The notes: a model not told the origin generated them from the letters alone. Shown: positions 40,567 to 49,132, numbered from the stretch's first letter. The stretch is 64,000 nucleotides of DNA from Peterkaempfera sp044755465 (GCF_044755465.1 NZ_JBIVRB010000009.1:152018-216017); one strand, 5' to 3'. Numbers and translations: made by a program.

Positions 40567-41760
40567 GTGAACGATCACAAAGCACTCTTCACTGCGGGTG
40601 GACTGCCCGACTGTCCCCGCGAGATCACCGAGCTGCGCGCGAGGACGGCCGCGTTCGTCCGGGCGCGGGTGATCCCCTGCGAGCAGGTTCTCGACGCCGG
40701 CGGCCCCGGCGCGCGCCGAGCACTGGCACGGCTCCAGGCCGAGGCCAAGGACGCCGGGCTGTGGGCGCTGCCGCTGCCGGTCGAGCTGGGGGGCCGGGGA
40801 CTGCCCCTGTCCCGGTACGCGCACGTCGCAGAGGCCGAGGGGGCCAGCGACCACGGCCCCGCCGCCCTCGGCTCCGCCCCGCTCCTGGACGTGCTGACGC
40901 TGGCCCGCCACGGCTCCGCCGCCGTCCGGGACCGCTATCTGAAGCGCATCACCGCCGGTGAGCTGCGCACCTGCTACGCGATGACCGACCCCGACACACC
41001 CGGCACCGACCCCACGATGACCTCCACCCGGGCCGTCGCCGGCGCCGACGGCCGGTGGACCCTGCACGGCCGCAAGTGGTTCACCACCGGAGCCGCAGCC
41101 GCCGACCTGGTCACCGTCATGGCCCGCACCGACGGGGACCCGGCCGCGCCCGCAGAACTGTCGCTCCTGCTGGTGCCCACCGCGGCACCCGGCTTCCGAG
41201 TGGTCCGCGAACTGCCGATCCTCGGAGCCGGCGGGCAGTGGGAGATCGCACTCGACGGTGTCACCGTGCCCGCCGACCACCTGGTGGGCGAGCGCGGCCG
41301 GGCACTGCGGGCAGCCGGCGAGCGGCTGCGCCTCGGCCGGGTGCTGCGCTGCCTGCGCTGGCTCGGCCAGGCCGCCCGCGCCTACGAGTTGATGTGCGAG
41401 CGGGCCTGCTCCCGTACCCAGGCGTCCGGCCCGCTCGCCGACCGCCAGCTCGTCCAGCAGCTGGTCTTCGACTCGCTCCTCGCCCTCCGCACCACCCGGC
41501 CGCTGGTGTACGAAGCGGTGAGCCGCCTGGAGTCCGGGCAGGACGCCCGGATCGAGACCGGACTCGCCAAGGTCGCGGCGGCCCGCATGCTCCAGCAGGT
41601 CACCGACGCCGCGATCCAGGTCCACGGCGCGGCCGGGCTCGGCCCCGACACCCCGCTACCCGCGCTCTTCCGGTCCGGCCGCGCCGCCAGGCTGCTGGAC
41701 GGTCCGGATGAGCTGCACATCTCGGCGGTCGCCCGCCGGGTGCTGCGCCCGGAGCGCTGA
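40567..41760 (+). CDS. Acyl-CoA dehydrogenase
   Basis: 397 residues; GTG start with GGAGA 8 bases upstream. FAD-dependent ACAD pattern: 'LWALPLPVELGGRGLPLSRY', 'LRTCYAMTDPDTPGTDPTM' (flavin contact), 'WTLHGRKWFTTGAAAADLV', 'VTVPADHLVGERGRAL', 'LGRVLRCLRWLGQAARAYEL', 'AIQVHGAAGLGPDTPLPALF' and 'ARLLDGPDELHISAVARRV'. The last segment is like the ACAD10/11 subgroup. It introduces a double bond alpha-beta into an acyl-CoA. It is divergent from the ligase/CoA-transferase pair across 147 bp. Confidence 0.93.
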   Translation: MNDHKALFTAGGLPDCPREITELRARTAAFVRARVIPCEQVLDAGGPGARRALARLQAEAKDAGLWALPLPVELGGRGLPLSRYAHVAEAEGASDHGPAALGSAPLLDVLTLARHGSAAVRDRYLKRITAGELRTCYAMTDPDTPGTDPTMTSTRAVAGADGRWTLHGRKWFTTGAAAADLVTVMARTDGDPAAPAELSLLLVPTAAPGFRVVRELPILGAGGQWEIALDGVTVPADHLVGERGRALRAAGERLRLGRVLRCLRWLGQAARAYELMCERACSRTQASGPLADRQLVQQLVFDSLLALRTTRPLVYEAVSRLESGQDARIETGLAKVAAARMLQQVTDAAIQVHGAAGLGPDTPLPALFRSGRAARLLDGPDELHISAVARRVLRPER

Positions 41761-41817
41761 ACACCCGGGCGCCCGAAGCCCGCCGGCCGGGGCCCGGTCG
41801 GCTGGTCGGCGCCGGGA

Positions 41818-42897
41818 TCAGGCGGCGAAGGGCCCGATCAGCCCCGTGAGGATCGCCAGCCCGACGGCCAGGAAGAAGTCGCCCCACACCAGCTCATGCC
41901 GGGTCGCCAGGCCGCGTTCCGCGTCGTAGCAACCGCCCAGCAGCATCCCGGCGGGCCGGGGCCCGCCCGGCTCCGAGAGGTGGTGCGCGCAGAGCCGGCG
42001 CAGGACGAGTTCCGCCCGCGCCGCCAGCCGATCGGCGTCGGCCGCCGCCCCCGCCGCCCGAGCCCGCGCCGCCAGCTTCAACGCGGCCACCGCCTCGATC
42101 GCGGCCGCCGACGTGTCGCCCGGCCCACCCGGCCCACCCGGCCCACCGGCCGGGGGCACCAGCGGTGCGGACCCGACGAGCCGCAGGGCGGTCAGTCGCC
42201 GTACCGCAGCCGGGAGTTCACCGCAGCGGCCGATCGCCGGGACGGACATCCCGTCCGCCGCGCCGAGCAGCAGCCAGGCCGCCGTCCGGCTCCAGCCCGG
42301 TGCGGGCTCGTCGCACCCCCGCCATCCGCCGCCGGGCAACGCCGCCCAGGCCGGACGGGGCGGCTCCTCCCCGAGGCACAGCCCCAGATGCAGCGTCAGG
42401 TGGGAGCGGGCCGCAGCCAGACCCGCCTCCCCCACCCGGGCGAGCAGCGGCACCGTACCCGGCACTCCGTCGGCCCGAGCCAGCCGCCGGGGCCCGCCGA
42501 ACGCACCACCCCAGGGCACCACGCCCAGTACGGGGTCGAAGGCGCCCAGGCAGGCGTGTGCGGCCCGGTCGCGCAACCCGTCCGCCGTGGCGTCGGCCAG
42601 CGCGGTGCCGTACCAGAAGATCATCCCCCGGGTGGCGGTGTCCTGGTCCACCCAGCAGGCCAGGCGCAGGGTGCTCCTACGAGCGGCCGCGACATCGGTG
42701 CGGTCCCCCGACGCCAGCGCCCGCAGCCAGAGCAGCCCCGCCCAGAACCCACCGGCCCACGACCCGCGCCCGGTCGTCGTCCAACGCCCGGTGCCCGGAT
42801 CGGCGTACAGGGGGAAGCGCGGCCCGACCTCCTCGGCAGTGGTCCCGACCCGCTCCAGCACGCCGGCCAGGGCCCGCTCGGCCCACGTGCGGCTCAC
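41818..42897 (-). CDS. GH88/GH105-like (unsaturated uronyl hydrolase fold) protein
   Basis: 359 residues from a GTG overlapping the MFS stop (GTGA), with GGAGG 5 bases upstream. Signature-like segments of six-hairpin uronyl hydrolases: 'WTTTGRGSWAGGFWAGLLWL', 'GMIFWYGTALADATADGLRD', 'GDTSAAAIEAVAALKLAARA' (usual 'DTSAAAIAASGLLEL') and the C-terminal 'ATRHELVWGDFFLAVGLAIL' (usual 'ELIWGDYFLLEAL'). No signal peptide, so cytoplasmic. Known relatives hydrate unsaturated glucuronides by attack on the double bond, so a sugar or enol-ether substrate made by the neighbouring pathway is possible. Confidence 0.75.
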   Translation of the reverse strand: MSRTWAERALAGVLERVGTTAEEVGPRFPLYADPGTGRWTTTGRGSWAGGFWAGLLWLRALASGDRTDVAAARRSTLRLACWVDQDTATRGMIFWYGTALADATADGLRDRAAHACLGAFDPVLGVVPWGGAFGGPRRLARADGVPGTVPLLARVGEAGLAAARSHLTLHLGLCLGEEPPRPAWAALPGGGWRGCDEPAPGWSRTAAWLLLGAADGMSVPAIGRCGELPAAVRRLTALRLVGSAPLVPPAGGPGGPGGPGDTSAAAIEAVAALKLAARARAAGAAADADRLAARAELVLRRLCAHHLSEPGGPRPAGMLLGGCYDAERGLATRHELVWGDFFLAVGLAILTGLIGPFAA

Positions 42898-44096
42898 GCG
42901 ACCCTCCGGACCCGGCGCACCGCCAGGGACGCCGTGACCGCCGCCCCCGCGAACTCCCCCGCCACCAGCAGCCACCCCGGCCCGTATCCGGCCGCCGACA
43001 CCGCCAGCCCGAACAGCGGCGGGCCGACCGCGAAGCCGGCGAAGAAGCCCGCCGACACCAGAGCCGAGTCCCGCCCCGCCCGGCCCGGCGCCGACCGCCG
43101 CATCACCAGCACCATCGACACGGCGTTCGCCGACACCGCGAACACCCCCACCGCGACCGCCCCCGGCCACACCAGCAGCGGCAGCACAGCCGCTGCGGCC
43201 AGCAGCAGCGCGGCACCGACGGCACCGAGCGCGAGCCGGGAGGGCAGCACATCGACCCGGCCGTCCTCGTTCGCCGCCCGCGACCAGCAGACCCGGCCGA
43301 CTATGCCCGCCAACCCCAGCACGGCCACCGGTAGCGCGGCCACCGTCGCCGACAGACCGAGCCGCTCACTGCCGAACAGCGCCAGGTAGGTGTTGACCGA
43401 CGCCACCCCGCAGCCGAGCAGCAGCGAGAAGGCCGCCAGCCTGCCGACGAACCCACCCGGCGCCGAGCCGGAGCCGCTGCGGACCGGAGCCGGCACCCCG
43501 TCAGCGGGCAGAACGCGTGCGGCCCATAGCGCCGCACCGGCGGCAGTCCCGGCCGCCGCCCATACGGCACCGCGCCAGCCGACGCCGGCCGCCAGCAGCG
43601 AGAGCGGCAGACCGGACGCGAACGCGCCGAACTGCACACCCGACTGCTTCCATCCGGTGACCGCGCCGCGCCGCGCCATCGGAAAGGCCGTCAGGATCAC
43701 CTTGTTGGTGGCGGGATTGGCCAGGGCCTGCGGCAGACCTCCCAGCGCGACCCCGCCCAGCAGCGCCGCCGCACCCGGCGCGGCTCCGATCAGCGCGAGC
43801 GAGACGGCCGTGAGCAGCAGCAGCGCCACCACGCACCGTCGCGGCCCCACCCGGTCCACCAGCCGCCCCGCCACCGGCGAGAGCAGCGCCGCGACACCGA
43901 AACCCGCAGTCGTGGTCAGCCCCAGCTCCGTACGGGAGACGCCCAACACGCCGACCAGTCGCGGCCCGAGCGCCCCGACCAGGAACAACTGCATCATCGA
44001 GAACGCCATCGCGCACGACAGCAGCAACGTCACCCGCGCGCCTGCGGCTGCCTCGGGTACTGCTGTCCGAGCGGAAGCCCTACCGCCACTCATCAT
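42894..44096 (-). CDS. MFS transporter, 12-TM
   Basis: 400 residues, about twelve hydrophobic segments. Motif A-like 'SPVAGRLVDRVGPRRCVVAL', 'SRTELGLTTTAGFGVAALLS' and 'GLPQALANPATNKVILTAFP', 'AVTGWKQSGVQFGAFASG' resemble the CynX/NarK-like group of small-anion or metabolite exporters. I prefer ATG 44096 ('MMSGGRAS'). The frame continues to ATG 44159, but those codons have a noncoding look. It is coupled to the GH88-like gene downstream and divergent from tsaD, with an inverted repeat between them. It may export the product of this cluster. Confidence 0.88.
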   Translation of the reverse strand: MMSGGRASARTAVPEAAAGARVTLLLSCAMAFSMMQLFLVGALGPRLVGVLGVSRTELGLTTTAGFGVAALLSPVAGRLVDRVGPRRCVVALLLLTAVSLALIGAAPGAAALLGGVALGGLPQALANPATNKVILTAFPMARRGAVTGWKQSGVQFGAFASGLPLSLLAAGVGWRGAVWAAAGTAAGAALWAARVLPADGVPAPVRSGSGSAPGGFVGRLAAFSLLLGCGVASVNTYLALFGSERLGLSATVAALPVAVLGLAGIVGRVCWSRAANEDGRVDVLPSRLALGAVGAALLLAAAAVLPLLVWPGAVAVGVFAVSANAVSMVLVMRRSAPGRAGRDSALVSAGFFAGFAVGPPLFGLAVSAAGYGPGWLLVAGEFAGAAVTASLAVRRVRRVA

Positions 44097-44308
44097 CTGC
44101 ACGGCCGCCCCTTCGGATGCTGCCAGGTCTCCGCCCAGACAGTCGTACCGGCCGTCCATCGAGTTCCCGATGTGCGCCGCTCCCGCTCCCGTCTACGCGG
44201 GGGTCGCCTTGGACGCCCCGGCCCGCCACCCCGATCGGGCTGGGCTGCCGTGTCCGCGAACTCCGCGCCTGCGCCCAGCGGGCGCGGCCGCCGCCCTTGT
44301 TGCATCTA

Positions 44309-44324
44309 GTATGTAGTTGCATAC
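44309..44324. promoter_or_regulatory. Inverted repeat upstream of tsaD, candidate operator
   Basis: Arms gtatg and catac around 6 bp, within a locally A/T-rich stretch, 25 bp before the tsaD start. The gap also serves the MFS gene. The geometry suits PadR- or MarR-type regulators, none of which is encoded next to it. Confidence 0.4.
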
Positions 44325-44349
44325 CAAGGGCAAGAAGGAGCTGCGGCAG

Positions 44350-45417
44350 ATGGCGGGATCGCCGGTGGTGCTGGGGATCGAGTCGTCATGCGACGAGACC
44401 GGTGCGGGCCTGGTGCGCGACGGCGTGCTGCTCGGGCAGGCCGTGGCGTCCAGCATGGACGAGCACGCCCGCTACGGCGGGGTCGTCCCCGAGATCGCCG
44501 CCCGCGCGCACGTCCACGCCATGGCTCCCGTCGTGCGAGAGGCACTGGAGCGGGCCGGGCTCACCCTGGCCGACGTCGGCGCCGTCGCCGTCACGGCCGG
44601 ACCGGGCCTGTCCGGCGCGCTCCAGGTCGGACTCGCCGCCGCCAAGGGCTACGCCTTCTCGCTCGGGGTCCCCCTCTACGGGGTGCACCACCTGGCCGGG
44701 CACGTCGCCGCCGCGACGCTGGACGGCGGCCCGCTGCCGAACCCGTCCGTCGTGCTGGTCGTCTCCGGCGGCCACACCTCGCTCCTGCTGGTACGCGACC
44801 TGGCCCGCGACCCGATCGTCCACCTCGGGGACACCCTGGACGACGCCGCCGGCGAATGCTTCGACAAGGTCGCCCGCATCCTCGGCCTGCCCTACCCCGG
44901 CGGCCCCGCCATCGACCGCGCCGCCCGCACCGGCGACCCCGCCGCCGTCCGCCTCCCCAGCCCGCTCAGCGGACCGCGCGACGACCCGTACGCGTTCTCC
45001 TTCTCCGGCCTCAAGACCGCCGCCGCCCGCTGGGTCGAGGGGCAACGCGCGGCCGGCACCGAACCCCACGTCCCGGACGCGGCCGCCTCCCTCCAGGAGG
45101 CCATCGCCGACACCCTCACCCGCAAGGCCGTCCGGGCCTGCACCGACCACGGCATCAGCACCCTCGTCGTGGTCGGCGGCGTCGCCGCCAACTCCCGCGT
45201 CCGCGCCCGCACCGAAGAACGCTGCGCCGCCGCCGGCATCACCCTGCGCGTACCACCGCTGCGCCTGTGCACCGACAACGGCGCCATGATCGCCGCCATC
45301 GGGGACCTGCTGGTGCGCTCGGGCGCCGCACCTTCCCCGCTGAACCTGTCGATCGACCCGTCCGCCCCGCTGGAGTACGCCGCGCTCACCCCGCTCGCCC
45401 CGGCCCGGGTCGCGTGA
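44350..45417 (+). CDS. tsaD: tRNA N6-adenosine threonylcarbamoyltransferase (TsaD/Kae1 family)
   Basis: 355 residues from an ATG with AAGGAG 9 bases upstream. ASKHA fold motifs: 'VLGIESSCDETGAGLV', metal-site 'VPEIAARAHVHAMAPVV', 'VTAGPGLSGALQVGLAAAKG', 'GVHHLAGHVAAATLD', 'VVLVVSGGHTSLLLV', 'FDKVARILGLPYPGGPAID', 'FSFSGLKTAAARWVEGQ', 'VVVGGVAANSRVRAR' and 'LRLCTDNGAMIAAIGD' (metal aspartate). All catalytic segments are kept, so it should be active in t6A37 formation with TsaB/TsaE/TsaC. In actinomycetes tsaD normally sits with alr, tsaE, tsaB and rimI; here it stands alone beside an exporter. It may be the only copy, moved, or a paralog. Confidence 0.93.
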   Translation: MAGSPVVLGIESSCDETGAGLVRDGVLLGQAVASSMDEHARYGGVVPEIAARAHVHAMAPVVREALERAGLTLADVGAVAVTAGPGLSGALQVGLAAAKGYAFSLGVPLYGVHHLAGHVAAATLDGGPLPNPSVVLVVSGGHTSLLLVRDLARDPIVHLGDTLDDAAGECFDKVARILGLPYPGGPAIDRAARTGDPAAVRLPSPLSGPRDDPYAFSFSGLKTAAARWVEGQRAAGTEPHVPDAAASLQEAIADTLTRKAVRACTDHGISTLVVVGGVAANSRVRARTEERCAAAGITLRVPPLRLCTDNGAMIAAIGDLLVRSGAAPSPLNLSIDPSAPLEYAALTPLAPARVA

Positions 45418-45566
45418 CGGCCGCCCAGGTGCGCCGAGCGGACCGGGCCGCGCTGCTCGGCCTGGCGGCGGAGGTCCGCTGTACGCGCGGGCCTGCGGCC
45501 GGCCCCCGTGGCACGAACCCGCCCACATCCGCCGGGGCGTCGGGACGGCGCCGCCGGCGGCGGTGA
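45414..45566 (+). pseudogene. GNAT acetyltransferase N-terminal remnant overlapping the tsaD stop
   Basis: A GTG overlapping the tsaD stop reads 'TAAQVRRADRAALLGLAAEV', the usual opening of a GNAT protein. After a frame change a second piece reads 'PPWHEPAHIRRGVGTA', fitting the same family. The rest is absent. RimI-type acetyltransferases often neighbour tsaD, so this may be a lost partner. Confidence 0.4.
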
Positions 45567-45575
45567 GCGCGCCTC

Positions 45576-45614
45576 GTACGGCAGAGCGACGGGCCGCGCG
45601 TCGCCCTGCCGTAC
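45576..45614. terminator. Bidirectional hairpin between tsaD and the phosphoesterase gene
   Basis: Arms gtacggcag (45576-45584) and ctgccgtac (45606-45614) with an inner cgacg/cgtcg stem. The genes on both sides converge here. Confidence 0.7.
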
Positions 45615-45639
45615 CGGGCGTCCCGCGCCGGGGTCGGTG

Positions 45640-46944
45640 CTACGCCGACCGCAGGGTGAGCAGCGTGATCTCGCTCGGCGCGAAGACGCGGAAGGGCGGC
45701 CCCCAGAAGCCGGCGCCCCGGCTGGTGTAGAGCTGGGTCCGCTCGCCGTGTCGGCTCAGGCCGTGCACCACCGGCTGGTCGATCCGGACGAGGAAGTTGA
45801 ACGGCCAGATCTGGCCGCCGTGGGTGTGCCCGGAGACCTGGAGGTCGATGCCGGCGGCAGCGGCCTGTGCGACGTACTTGGGCTGGTGGGCGACGAGCAG
45901 GACCGGCCGGTCCGGGTCGGCCCCCGCCAGCGCGCCGAGCAGGTTCGCGCTGTGTCCGGCCAGGCCGGAGGAGTCCGCGGTCACGTCGTCCACGCCCGCG
46001 AGCACGAGGGAGTCCCCGCCGCGCTCCACCACGACGTGGCGGTTGTGCAGCGGCTCCCAGCCCAGTTCCGCCATGCGGTCCAGCCAGCCCTGGGCCTCCC
46101 CGAAGTACTCGTGGTTCCCGGTGACGTAGACCCTGGCCAGCCGCGACCGGACCGTCCCGAGCGGCGCGGACTGCTCCCGGCGCTGGGCGGGGGTGCCGTC
46201 GGCGATGTCGCCGGCGTGGACCACGACGTCGGCGTCGAGCGCGTTGACCGCCTCGGCGACCCGCGCCGACCAGCCGGCCCGGTCGATCGGCCCGTAGTGG
46301 GTGTCGGCCAGCACGACGACCCGGGTCCCGTCCAGGCCGCCGCCGAGCCGCGCGAGGCGGACGTCCATCCGCTTCACCCGGGGCACACGCATGGCCTCGT
46401 GGTGTCCCCAGGCCAGCAGTCCGGCCGAGACCACGGCGACGGCCAGGGCGATGACCCTGGCGCGGTCGGCGCCGCCGATGTCGAGCCCGACCAGCACGAG
46501 GTGCAGCAGCCCGCCCAGCGCCGACCAGGTGAACAGCACCCAGACCACCCCGAGGGTGCTGTCCGCGATACGAGCCGCCCGGTCGGCCCGCCGGCGCCCG
46601 TGGCCTGCGGCCATCAGGAACGGGAAGGAGACCAGCCCGGCGGCGAAGACCACCGTGCCGGCCAGGAAGACCGGGAACGGCCAGTGGGCGCCGGAGGCGA
46701 ACAGCGTCCACCAGGGCAGGAAGAACAGAGCGGCGAGGACGAGGAAGACCACGCTCCCGCCCAGTCGCCGGCGCAGGGACCGCCGGGGGCCCGCGCTCCC
46801 GCCCCCGGTCTCGGCCCCGGCCTCGGGTGGGGCGACGGCCATGGTGGCTTCCGGCCCGCCGACGTGGGCCGACCCCGGGTCCGACCCCGACCAGTCCGAC
46901 TCCGACCAGTCCGACTCCGACCAGGTGGATTCGCCGTCTGTCAC
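45640..46944 (-). CDS. Membrane metallophosphoesterase (YkuE-like)
   Basis: 434 residues. The N-terminus holds a short acidic repeat ('SESDWSESDWSGSD'), then four membrane segments ('SVVFLVLAALFFLPWWTLF', 'FPVFLAGTVVFAAGLVSFPF', 'VVWVLFTWSALGGLLHLVLV', 'VIALAVAVVSAGLLAWG'). The calcineurin-type domain has 'RVVVLADTHYGP' (DxH), 'DVVVHAGDIADG' (GDxxD-like), 'VYVTGNHEYFGEA' (GNHE), 'VLLVAHQPKYV' and 'VSGHTHGGQIWP' (GHxH). All metal ligands are present. Its substrate may be a lipid-linked phosphate. GTG 46944 has GAGGGGC at good spacing; GTG 46959 is the alternative. Confidence 0.9.
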   Translation of the reverse strand: MTDGESTWSESDWSESDWSGSDPGSAHVGGPEATMAVAPPEAGAETGGGSAGPRRSLRRRLGGSVVFLVLAALFFLPWWTLFASGAHWPFPVFLAGTVVFAAGLVSFPFLMAAGHGRRRADRAARIADSTLGVVWVLFTWSALGGLLHLVLVGLDIGGADRARVIALAVAVVSAGLLAWGHHEAMRVPRVKRMDVRLARLGGGLDGTRVVVLADTHYGPIDRAGWSARVAEAVNALDADVVVHAGDIADGTPAQRREQSAPLGTVRSRLARVYVTGNHEYFGEAQGWLDRMAELGWEPLHNRHVVVERGGDSLVLAGVDDVTADSSGLAGHSANLLGALAGADPDRPVLLVAHQPKYVAQAAAAGIDLQVSGHTHGGQIWPFNFLVRIDQPVVHGLSRHGERTQLYTSRGAGFWGPPFRVFAPSEITLLTLRSA

Positions 46945-47162
46945 TACGCTGCCCCTCACGTCCGCTGACCGGCCGGTCGGTCACCATCATCCGTCACACG
47001 GCGGACCAGGGAACAGCCCGGGTCCTGTTTCCCCGTCGAGTGGCAACGCCGCCCTGACTTCCCTACGTCCCCCGCTCTGCTCCCAGCACCAGGTCATCGA
47101 CGCGCGTACGCCGGACGGGCACGGGGGAGCCGGGAGAGAACGGGCAACGGCTGCGGCGCTGA

Positions 47163-47579
47163 TCAGGCGGCGGCCTCGATACCGAGTCCGGCGAGCAGGC
47201 CACGGATGCGCTGCTCGATCTGGTCGCGGATCGGGCGGACGGCCGCCACGCCTTGACCGGCCGGGTCGTCCAGCTTCCAGTCCAGGTACCGCTTGCCGGG
47301 GAAGTACGGGCAGGCGTCGCCGCAGCCCATGGTGATCACCACGTCCGAGGCTTGCACGGCCTCGGAGGTGAGGACCTTCGGTGCCGCCGCGGCGATGTCG
47401 ATGCCGACCTCGGCCATGGCCTGGACGACGGCGGGGTTGACGGTGTCGGCGGGGGCGGAGCCGGCCGAGCGGACCTCGACCCGGCCTTGGCCGAGGCGGG
47501 TGAGGAACGCGGCGGCCATCTGGGAGCGGCCCGCGTTGTGGACGCAGACGAAGAGCACCGACGGCTTGGACTCAGACAC
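47163..47579 (-). CDS. arsC: Arsenate reductase, low-molecular-weight phosphatase fold (thioredoxin/mycothiol type)
   Basis: 138 residues. P-loop 'SVLFVCVHNAGRSQMAAAFL' with the nucleophilic cysteine, then 'VRSAGSAPADTVNPAVVQAM' and the redox/metal region 'VVITMGCGDACPYFPGKRY', ending 'LDWKLDDPAGQ' with the general-acid aspartate. The second and third cysteines are in the position used by thioredoxin- or mycothiol-dependent reductases. It reduces arsenate to arsenite for export by Acr3. The GTG start overlaps the acr3 stop by 8 bases, so the genes are coupled. Confidence 0.94.
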   Translation of the reverse strand: MSESKPSVLFVCVHNAGRSQMAAAFLTRLGQGRVEVRSAGSAPADTVNPAVVQAMAEVGIDIAAAAPKVLTSEAVQASDVVITMGCGDACPYFPGKRYLDWKLDDPAGQGVAAVRPIRDQIEQRIRGLLAGLGIEAAA

Positions 47580-48666
47580 GGGCGGGACCTTCGGGGGCGG
47601 CGGCGGGTTGGGGGAAGCAGCGGCGGGCCGCGAGCGCGACATAGACCAGGCCGATGAGGACGGGCACCTCGATGAGGGGGCCGACGACCCCGGCCAGGGC
47701 CTGGCCGCTGGTGGCGCCGAAGGTGGCGATGGCGACCGCGATGGCGAGTTCGAAGTTGTTGCCCGCAGCGGTGAACGCGAGCGTGGTGGCCTGCGGGTAC
47801 TCCAGGCCCACCGCGCGGCCGAGCAGCAGGGAGCCGGTCCACATGAGCGCGAAGTAGACCAGCAGGGGCAGCGCGATGCGGGCGACGTCCCACGGCCGGG
47901 AGGTGACGGCCCCGCCTTGGAGGGCGAAGAGGACGACCACGGTGAACAGCAGCCCGTACAGGGCGAAGGGGCCGATGCGCGGGACGAGCGTGGTCTCGTA
48001 CCAGGTGCGGCCCTTGGCCTTCTCGCCCAGACGGCGGGTGAGGTAACCGGCGGCGAGGGGGACGCCGAGGAAGATCAGCACGCTGCGGGTGATCTCCCAC
48101 ACCGAGATGTCCAGGGCGGTCTGTGCCAGGCCGAGCCGGCCGGGCAGGACCGACAGGTAGAACCAGCCCAGCGCGCTGAAGGCGATCACCTGGAAGACGG
48201 AGTTGAGGGCCACCAGGACGGCGGCGGCCTCGCGGTCGCCGCACGCCAGGTCGTTCCAGATGATGACCATGGCGATGCACCGGGCCAGCCCGACGATGAT
48301 CAGCCCGGTACGGTACTCCGGCAGGTCGGGCAGGAAGATCCAGGCCAGGGCGAACATCAGCGCCGGGCCGACGAGCCAGTTCAGCACCAGCGAGGGGACC
48401 AGGAGACGGCGGTCCCGGGTGACGGCGTCGAGTCGGTCGTAGCGGACCTTGGCGAGCACCGGGTACATCATCACCAGCAGGCCGAGCGCGATCGGCAGCG
48501 AGACGCCGGAGACGGTCACCTTGGCCAGCGCCTCCCCGAGGCCGGGCACCAGTCGGCCCAGCCCGAGGCCGAGGGCCATCGCGGCCAGGATCCACACCGC
48601 GAGGTAGCGGTCCGTGAACGACAGCCGGGCCGCCACCGGAGCGGACGCCTGGCTCTCGGCGCTCAC
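47572..48666 (-). CDS. acr3: Arsenite efflux transporter, ACR3 family
   Basis: 364 residues, ten hydrophobic segments. Family hallmarks: 'VSLPIALGLLVMMYPVLAKV', 'VPSLVLNWLVGPALMFALAW', 'GLIIVGLARCIAMVIIWNDL' (with the conserved cysteine essential in Acr3), 'LNSVFQVIAFSALGWFYL' and 'TLAFTAAGNNFELAIAVAIA' (conserved glutamate). It exports arsenite using the membrane potential or proton gradient. Coupled on both sides: the GTG start overlaps the arsR stop, and its stop overlaps the arsC start. Confidence 0.95.
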   Translation of the reverse strand: MSAESQASAPVAARLSFTDRYLAVWILAAMALGLGLGRLVPGLGEALAKVTVSGVSLPIALGLLVMMYPVLAKVRYDRLDAVTRDRRLLVPSLVLNWLVGPALMFALAWIFLPDLPEYRTGLIIVGLARCIAMVIIWNDLACGDREAAAVLVALNSVFQVIAFSALGWFYLSVLPGRLGLAQTALDISVWEITRSVLIFLGVPLAAGYLTRRLGEKAKGRTWYETTLVPRIGPFALYGLLFTVVVLFALQGGAVTSRPWDVARIALPLLVYFALMWTGSLLLGRAVGLEYPQATTLAFTAAGNNFELAIAVAIATFGATSGQALAGVVGPLIEVPVLIGLVYVALAARRCFPQPAAAPEGPARV

Positions 48667-49070
48667 GAGCCGGCCCCGGGCGCGGCGGCAGGTGCGGGCA
48701 GCGGCTCGCCCGCCGGGCGGGTCAGGATGCCGGCGAGGCGGTCGGTCATCTCCGGGAGCAGCCGGTAGTACACCCAGGTGCCCCGGCGCTCGCAGTCGAC
48801 CAGCCCGGCCTGCCGCAGCAGTTTCAGGTGGTGGGAGATCGTCGGCTGGGACAGGTCGAAGGCCGGGGTCAGGTCGCACACGCACACCTCTCCCCCGGCC
48901 CGGGAGGCGATCATCGACAGCAGCCGCAGCCGCACCGGATCGCCCAGCGCCTTGAACACTCGCGCCAGCTCCACGGCCTGGCCCTCGTCCAGCGGAGCAG
49001 CCAGCAGCCCGGGGCAGCACCCGTCCGCGCCGTCGTCCTGGCCGAGCACCCGAAGTTCCTGTTTCGACAT
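48663..49070 (-). CDS. arsR: ArsR/SmtB family arsenic-responsive repressor
   Basis: 135 residues from ATG 49070. Winged helix: 'VFKALGDPVRLRLLSMIASR', 'VCVCDLTPAFDLSQPTISHH' and 'KLLRQAGLVDCERRGTWVYY'. The 'CVCDL' pair at the start of the recognition region is the arsenite-binding site of E. coli ArsR-type proteins. A further 'GCCPG' pair near residue 19 may add ligands. It represses the arsR-acr3-arsC operon and probably the divergent ArsI-like gene from the 79-bp gap, which contains an imperfect palindrome near 49117-49132. Confidence 0.94.
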   Translation of the reverse strand: MSKQELRVLGQDDGADGCCPGLLAAPLDEGQAVELARVFKALGDPVRLRLLSMIASRAGGEVCVCDLTPAFDLSQPTISHHLKLLRQAGLVDCERRGTWVYYRLLPEMTDRLAGILTRPAGEPLPAPAAAPGAGS

Positions 49071-49116
49071 GCGTCTATGTTGACAAGCTTCGATCCAGAG
49101 CGCAAGGTTGCATCGA

Positions 49117-49132
49117 CGTACATCAATCCAGC
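49117..49132. promoter_or_regulatory. Imperfect palindrome, candidate ArsR operator
   Basis: The site lies in the arsR/arsI divergent gap. Six of eight symmetric pairs match, with atcga and tcaat-like ends, as in ArsR-family boxes. Position approximate. Confidence 0.35.

Noticed and set aside
42150..42897. Lanthionine-synthetase or terpene-cyclase identity for the six-hairpin protein at 41818-42897
   Set aside because: No LanC zinc ligands or DDxxD/NSE motifs. The GGFW..GLLWL and ELVWGDFF segments fit GH88/GH105 better.
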